A stretch of DNA of 7,985 bases from Candidatus Omnitrophota bacterium. GTDB taxonomy: Bacteria; Omnitrophota; Koll11; Aquiviventales; Aquiviventaceae. This document shows, piece by piece, positions 5,338 to 7,985 of this stretch. The position numbers were made by a program, and so were the translations under genes. The notes beneath the pieces are model-generated. The model did not search any database, was not told where the DNA came from, and was given only the letters and a program-made list of their open reading frames with translations. How positions within the stretch are numbered: position 1 is the first letter of the stretch; each line of letters opens with the position of its first letter. The stretch spans positions 1 to 7,985 of the forward strand of contig JACPXS010000129.1 of assembly GCA_016196415.1 (NCBI GenBank), read 5' to 3'.

Positions 5338-5379
5338 GTTACACTACAATTATAACAATATGGTAGAATGTAGTGTAAC
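5338..5379. promoter_or_regulatory. Divergent promoters embedded in an 11-bp perfect inverted repeat
   Basis: GTTACACTACA (5338-5348) and TGTAGTGTAAC (5369-5379) are perfect inverted copies 20 bp apart. Plus-strand promoter: TTACAC (5339-5344), 19 bp, TAGAAT (5364-5369). Minus-strand promoter: TTACAC (complement of 5373-5378), 18 bp, TATAAT preceded by TGT (complement of 5349-5354). Each arm therefore holds one -35 box, so a dimer bound to the arms would shut both promoters, the usual design of an autoregulated toxin-antitoxin operator. AGGTGAG (5382-5388) is the ribosome site of the plus gene. Confidence 0.75.
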
Positions 5380-5394
5380 ATAGGTGAGCGAACG

Positions 5395-5694
5395 ATGAAA
5401 GTCTTGAAGGGAATCCTGAAAGATAGCCTGGTCTACTACCAGGGCCTTGAGCGAGAGCTGGTCCGGCGGCTCAGCAAGCTGCCCAAGGGCAGCGTCAAGC
5501 GCCGGCAGATCAAGGGCCGCGCCTACTATTATCTCCAGCGCCGCGAGGGCAGCAAGGTGTTACATCAGTATCTCGGTCGAAAGAAGCCCGAGGCGCTGAC
5601 CAAAGCTGTGCAAGAGCGGCACGAGCTGCGCGGGGAGCTTGTCAAGGTCCGTGCAGCGCTCGCGTTACTCCCAAAACGCAAGCTGCAGGCATGA
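5395..5694 (+). CDS. Small basic protein, probable antitoxin or regulator partner of the nucleotidyltransferase
   Basis: A 99-residue protein, very rich in Lys and Arg. An N-terminal helix (about 1-30, LKDSLVYYQGLERELVRRLSKL) leads into a short beta unit, GSVKRRQIKGRAYYYLQRREGSKVLHQYLG (31-61, cited by position), then a second charged helix (66-98) likely to form a coiled coil. The YYYLQ...R.G.KV...YLG pattern occurs in small proteins of unknown function that I have seen beside nucleotidyltransferases; I cannot name the family with confidence. Good ribosome site AGGTGAG, 6 nt spacing. Its stop overlaps the next start in ATGA, so the two products are made in a coupled way. As the upstream partner, and basic enough to bind the 5338-5379 operator, it is the likely antitoxin. 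Confidence 0.75.
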   Translation: MKVLKGILKDSLVYYQGLERELVRRLSKLPKGSVKRRQIKGRAYYYLQRREGSKVLHQYLGRKKPEALTKAVQERHELRGELVKVRAALALLPKRKLQA

Positions 5695-6389
5695 TTACCC
5701 TCGTGCGAAGGATTCTCGAGGTGTTCGAGCGTCACAAGCTCTGGGATGAGGGCGTTGAGCTCATCGGCAGCTGGTGCTTCTATCTCTACCAGCGCCACCT
5801 AGGCGTGAAGCCGTATCCGTTAAAGACACAAGACATCGATTTCTTGCTGCCGTACCCTTATCGCGGGCACGCCCAGGTCGACTTGATCCACGAGCTTGAG
5901 GCGCTGGGGTTTCGGCACGACTTCAGGCCAGATGGCTCTATTTACCTCTGGAACGCCGAACTACGGATCGAGTTCATGATTCCTGAGCGAGGCCGGGGGA
6001 TGGACAAAGCCCCAGCCATCAAGTCGCTTGGCGTGCGGGCCATGCCGCTTCGGTTCGTGGATTTGCTCTTACGGCATCCGATTTCAATTGACGAAGGCGG
6101 CGTTCAGGTCCTGCTTCCGGACCCGGCAGCGTTCTGTCTGCACAAGCTGCTGATTGCTGCCCGCCGTAAGCGGCCAGAAAGCCGTCTCAAGGATTTTGAG
6201 CAAGCGTTGCACGTCATCCCGATTATCAGGCCGGCAACCCTTCGGCGGATCTATGCGGAGCTTCCCAAGACATGGCAACGGGGCGTGCTCCAGAGTCTGG
6301 AGCGGGCTGCTCATAGCGTGCCACTGTTGAAAGACGACGCCACCCGCCTGGCTGATACGCTACAAAAGTTTCTTGCGGACAAGAAGTAG
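5691..6389 (+). CDS. MNT/AbiEii-like nucleotidyltransferase (GSx...DxD), probable toxin-antitoxin component
   Basis: A 232-residue protein with a minimal nucleotidyltransferase fold. The motif GSW (26-28) is followed by the metal-binding TQDIDFL (46-52; D48 and D50). The third acidic position is probably E94 in LRIEFMIPERGRG. Further on, PDPAAFCLHKLLIAARR (about 145-161) is the Pro...HKLL segment seen in AbiEii and related enzymes. It best resembles the NTP_transf_8/GSLNT type. Relatives act as toxins that add nucleotides to tRNA or as antitoxins that modify a partner. The catalytic residues look intact, so an active enzyme is expected. The start shares ATGA with the 99-aa partner gene. A substrate cannot be assigned from sequence. 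Confidence 0.8.
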   Translation: MITLVRRILEVFERHKLWDEGVELIGSWCFYLYQRHLGVKPYPLKTQDIDFLLPYPYRGHAQVDLIHELEALGFRHDFRPDGSIYLWNAELRIEFMIPERGRGMDKAPAIKSLGVRAMPLRFVDLLLRHPISIDEGGVQVLLPDPAAFCLHKLLIAARRKRPESRLKDFEQALHVIPIIRPATLRRIYAELPKTWQRGVLQSLERAAHSVPLLKDDATRLADTLQKFLADKK

Positions 6390-6664
6390 TGTAATGTCTT
6401 GTGCCTGCAACACAAACCTCTCTTCCTGGCGCTAGCGGGTGGGGCAAAATCCCCCTACGAAGGGACCTGCGCCAGGAGCTTCTGGAAGTCCTCGAGCTGG
6501 CGGGCTGGGTCGGCGATCTGAGTCAGCGGGCGGGGGCGGCGTCCACTGGAAGACGATGCGGCGGCCGGCGTGGCCGCGACGAGTTGGGCGCGTATCGATG
6601 GTTTGATAGACCGCGAAGGTTTGCCACCACGCTGGGTCCGAAGCGGTGCAGTGAGTGGCCAACA
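6390..6664. other. Right end of island: degenerate region with a long palindrome
   Basis: No intact gene is seen. After the nucleotidyltransferase stop there is a 9-nt copy of the operator half-site (GTAGTGTAA, 6386-6394). Next come ACACAAACCT (6410-6419), which also occurs at 5113-5122, and an inverted repeat TTCCTGGCGC (6423-6432)/GCGCCAGGAG (6469-6478) enclosing GGGG (6441-6444)/CCCC (6451-6454). The rest is covered by the frameshifted minus-strand remnant. Confidence 0.5.
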
Positions 6665-6725
6665 CGGGGAGCCAGTTTAGTACCACGCGAACCTGCCATA
6701 AGCTGATGAGCGGGTCGCGCTTGGC
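6456..6725 (-). pseudogene. Frameshifted fragment of an unidentified gene
   Basis: On the minus strand a frame with normal-looking protein sequence is open from just after a TAG at 6726-6728. It reads KRDPLISLWQVRVVLNWLP, then DPAWWQTFAVYQTIDTR and RRGHAGRRIVFQWTPPPP. Near 6530, in a C/G-rich run, it slips. The original frame becomes low-quality, while the neighbouring frame continues PLTQIADPARQLEDFQKLL and stops at 6456. Removing one base from the run would join them. There is no convincing start codon or ribosome site, so the 5' part seems missing. The right direct repeat lies inside this frame. The family is not recognised; it could be the remains of the gene into which, or with which, the island moved. 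Confidence 0.4.
6665..6692 (+). repeat. Right direct repeat (attR-like)
   Basis: This is the partner of 3694-3721, identical over the first 14 bases and 25 of 28 overall. It carries the last ten bases of tRNA-Asn but no more of the tRNA, so it is not a second tRNA gene. It marks the probable right boundary of the island. Confidence 0.75.
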
Positions 6726-6737
6726 CTAACGGCCAAG
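6720..6737 (+). other. Short stem-loop after the right repeat
   Basis: CTTGGCC (6720-6726) pairs with GGCCAAG (6731-6737) around a TAAC loop, followed by only TTT after AG. It is a weak terminator candidate at best, sitting between the island end and the chromate-gene promoter. Confidence 0.4.
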
Positions 6738-6743
6738 AGTTTA

Positions 6744-6787
6744 GCGAAGCCCCTTTCTGCTAGAATATTGGCGGGAAGGGGCTTTGC
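6744..6787 (+). promoter_or_regulatory. Extended -10 promoter in a 19-bp inverted repeat, before the chromate gene
   Basis: Arms 6744-6762 and 6769-6787 form about 19 pairs, including T-G wobbles. The outer 13 bases of the left arm (AAGCCCCTTTCTG) are identical to the element at 4085. TGC-TAGAAT (6759-6766) is an extended -10 box in the same position. Changes in the right arm relative to the 4085 copy mostly preserve pairing (A to G opposite T). Transcription would begin near 6774, about 100 nt before the chromate gene. Confidence 0.5.
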
Positions 6788-6876
6788 GTTCTGCAGTCAG
6801 ATATGCAAACGATGCGTTACGGGCGACTACTGGCTGCGCTCTGGCATCTGCTGACTTCAACCAATCTGGTCTACGA

Positions 6877-7323
6877 ATGAAATGGGTGACGCGGGAACAC
6901 GTGAAAGTTGACCGGGTGGCCTGTCCCTGGCTCATCAAGAAGTTCGTCGATGGTGACGCGGAGTTCCTGTTCGTCCCGTCCGAGCAGGTCATGACGGTGG
7001 CCACGAAGGACGGGGCGATTCCGTTCGATGTCGCTGGGGTGGAGCTGGGGCACCATGAGGGCAAGTGCAGCTTTGAGGCGATCATCGCGAAGTACGGTCT
7101 GACTGATCCGGCCCTGCAGTTGCTGGGCCAGATCGTGCATGGCGCGGATGTCCAACACGACCTCTATGGTCGGCCTGAGGCGCTCGGACTCAAGGCCATC
7201 GCGGAGGGCTTCCGCCAGTTGGGCCTGAAGGATGACCACGAGATGTTGGCTCAGGAGTTCGCCGTCTACGACGCGCTGTACGCCTACTGTCAGCACAAGG
7301 TCCAAGGAAGGCTGACGCCATGA
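6877..7323 (+). CDS. Chromate resistance protein, ChrB C-terminal-type domain
   Basis: A 148-residue stand-alone Chrome_Resist/ChrB-domain protein (Pfam PF09828 family). The opening WVTREHVKVDRVACPWLIKKFVD (cited as residues 3-25) is the family signature, with Cys16-Pro-Trp. Further family-like features follow: DAEFLFVP (27-34), a His/Cys cluster LGHHEGKCSF (57-66) and IVHGADVQHD (86-95). In known ChrB the C-terminal domain is tied to chromate sensing or reduction; here the N-terminal regulatory part of full ChrB is absent and no chrA transporter is in view. ATG 6877 is chosen because the family signature starts there, although the ribosome site is poor; a start further upstream (TTG at 6784) would add residues unlike the family. 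The next gene starts 16 bp after its stop. Confidence 0.9.
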   Translation: MKWVTREHVKVDRVACPWLIKKFVDGDAEFLFVPSEQVMTVATKDGAIPFDVAGVELGHHEGKCSFEAIIAKYGLTDPALQLLGQIVHGADVQHDLYGRPEALGLKAIAEGFRQLGLKDDHEMLAQEFAVYDALYAYCQHKVQGRLTP

Positions 7324-7339
7324 ATCCGATCTGTCAGTA

Positions 7340-7985
7340 ATGCGGGATATCCGTGGTGTCCCGAACACTCGTTCTCCGCTCACGCTCAGGACCAGGGTGG
7401 TTCGGATCGGAGCCGCCCTCGCATGGACCGTCTCTGTGGGGACCGCGCCGTGTCTTGCACGAGACGACGTTCAGTCCTGGAACACCGTCGAGCTCAGCAA
7501 GCGGCTCGGTCCACACTGGGAGGTGTTTTTCCTTCCGGAGCTCCGGATACGCGATGATGCGGGCGAGCTCTTCTACCACGAGTACCGCCAGGGGGTGCGC
7601 TACAAGCCCTCCAAACACTGGCAAGTCGGGCTCAATTACCTGTTTGTTCGCAACGAATCCTCCGGCAAACCGCTCGAGGAGCATACCGGCGAGCTCGACC
7701 TCACGCCTAAAACGACGCTGGGCCCCCTCGAGGTCTCTCTGCGAGGGCGGCTGGCGCTGCGGACGATTCAAGGTAGCGCCGGCGAGCAGGAATGGCAGTT
7801 TCGAGTGATGCCGAAGATGGCGTATCCGACCCAGTTCGCTGGCCACACGCTCATCCCCTACGTCGCCGACGATCTGTTCTACGACTACACCCGCGACGCG
7901 TGGAACCAGAACCGGGTGTTCCTCGGTCTTGCCGTTCCAATGGGCAAGGCGCGTGGCGCTGAGACGACGGTGGAGGTCTACGACA
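7340..7985 (+). CDS. DUF2490-type outer-membrane beta-barrel protein, 3' end outside window
   Basis: An open frame of 215 codons runs off the window. From ATG 7340 it has a basic N region and a hydrophobic core (VRIGAALAWTVSVGTAP), with a likely signal-peptidase site after APCLA (residue 40). A GTG at 7397, preceded by AGGACCAGG, is an attractive alternative start giving a more usual signal-peptide length. The mature part shows the alternating pattern and short beta strands of DUF2490 proteins: DVQSWNTVELSKRLGPHWEV, FFLPELRIRDD, FYHEYRQGVRYKPSKHWQVG, LNYLFVRNE, then EWQFRVMPKMAYP and PYVADDLFYDYT (each under the limit). Export to the outer membrane is expected; function is unknown. It probably shares a transcript with the chromate gene. 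Confidence 0.82.
   Translation, partial: MRDIRGVPNTRSPLTLRTRVVRIGAALAWTVSVGTAPCLARDDVQSWNTVELSKRLGPHWEVFFLPELRIRDDAGELFYHEYRQGVRYKPSKHWQVGLNYLFVRNESSGKPLEEHTGELDLTPKTTLGPLEVSLRGRLALRTIQGSAGEQEWQFRVMPKMAYPTQFAGHTLIPYVADDLFYDYTRDAWNQNRVFLGLAVPMGKARGAETTVEVYD

Larger units (their letters stand above)
3694..6692. mobile_element. Small tRNA-Asn-associated genomic island, about 3.0 kb
   Basis: The segment is bounded by the 28-nt direct repeats 3694-3721 and 6665-6692. Its contents are accessory: an unknown structured RNA, a membrane-effector cassette and a toxin-antitoxin-like locus. Composition shifts visibly from the GC-rich flanks to AT-richer DNA, most clearly at 4045-5115. No integrase, transposase or replication gene is seen, so it would be a remnant, a cargo islet or a satellite mobilised in trans. 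The gene order suggests a small defence or stability island. The inference depends on the repeat and location rather than on a recombinase. Confidence 0.6.

Noticed and set aside
6423..6478. Palindrome as an integron attC site
   Set aside because: It lacks the RYYYAAC/GTTRRRY core sites; the inverted repeat alone does not support the call.
6401..6706. 101-codon plus-strand frame at the island end
   Set aside because: It has no ribosome site and unnatural composition, and the opposite strand gives more protein-like sequence in two joined frames.
7334..7846. 170-codon minus-strand and 151-codon plus-strand frames over the last gene
   Set aside because: Both are shadows of the DUF2490-type frame starting at 7340, which has a signal peptide and beta-strand pattern and stays open to the window end.

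Overview
The window comes from a high-GC bacterial chromosome. The flanking housekeeping genes are strongly GC-rich, with GC-ending codons, RecR, DnaX tau and a bacterial tRNA-Asn. No gene fixes the phylum. The DnaX tail, ChrB-domain protein and DUF2490 outer-membrane protein would suit a proteobacterium-like or NC10/Rokubacteria-type environmental lineage, but that is only a guess.

Layout, left to right. (1) Positions 1-3342 are conserved chromosome: the 3' end of dnaX overlaps recR by 4 bp. It faces a convergent pncA-pncB pair on the minus strand, which makes the nicotinamide-to-nicotinate-mononucleotide branch of NAD salvage. (2) Positions 3423-3703 hold a tRNA-Asn(GUU) gene whose anticodon is split by a 205-nt group I (IC3-like) self-splicing intron. 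(3) Positions 3694-6692 look like a small genomic island of about 3.0 kb. A 28-nt direct repeat (25 of 28 matching) starts in the last ten bases of the tRNA and recurs at 6665-6692. The DNA between is AT-richer by eye, accessory and has no recognisable integrase. (4) Positions 6744-7985 carry a ChrB-domain chromate-resistance protein and the start of a DUF2490 outer-membrane protein, open at the window end.

Inside the island are three modules. The first is an unrecognised structured RNA (about 3796-4043) with its own promoter-like start, a strong terminator, and two hairpins whose 5-nt loops are exact reverse complements (a possible kissing pair). It also has a perfect Shine-Dalgarno in front of a 10-codon ORF. 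The second is a three-gene cassette (4180-5113): a multi-pass membrane protein resembling the SLATT/Pycsar-type effectors of anti-phage systems, flanked by two tiny basic Pro/Lys-rich proteins that share a PNPxAxN[IV]I[KR] motif. The third is a toxin-antitoxin-like locus (5121-6389): a small basic protein plus an MNT/AbiEii-like nucleotidyltransferase in overlapping reading frames. They are divergent from a 65-aa protein carrying the Fic-inhibitory consensus [ST]xxxE[GN]. An 11-bp perfect inverted repeat supplies the -35 elements of both divergent promoters. A frameshifted gene remnant (6456-6725, minus) lies at the right end.

A related inverted-repeat element (AAGCCCCTTTC type) with an extended -10 box in its loop occurs at 4085-4122 and 6744-6787, and a variant at 3744-3778. 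The best candidates for something undescribed are the RNA plus three-gene membrane cassette and the split tRNA-Asn.
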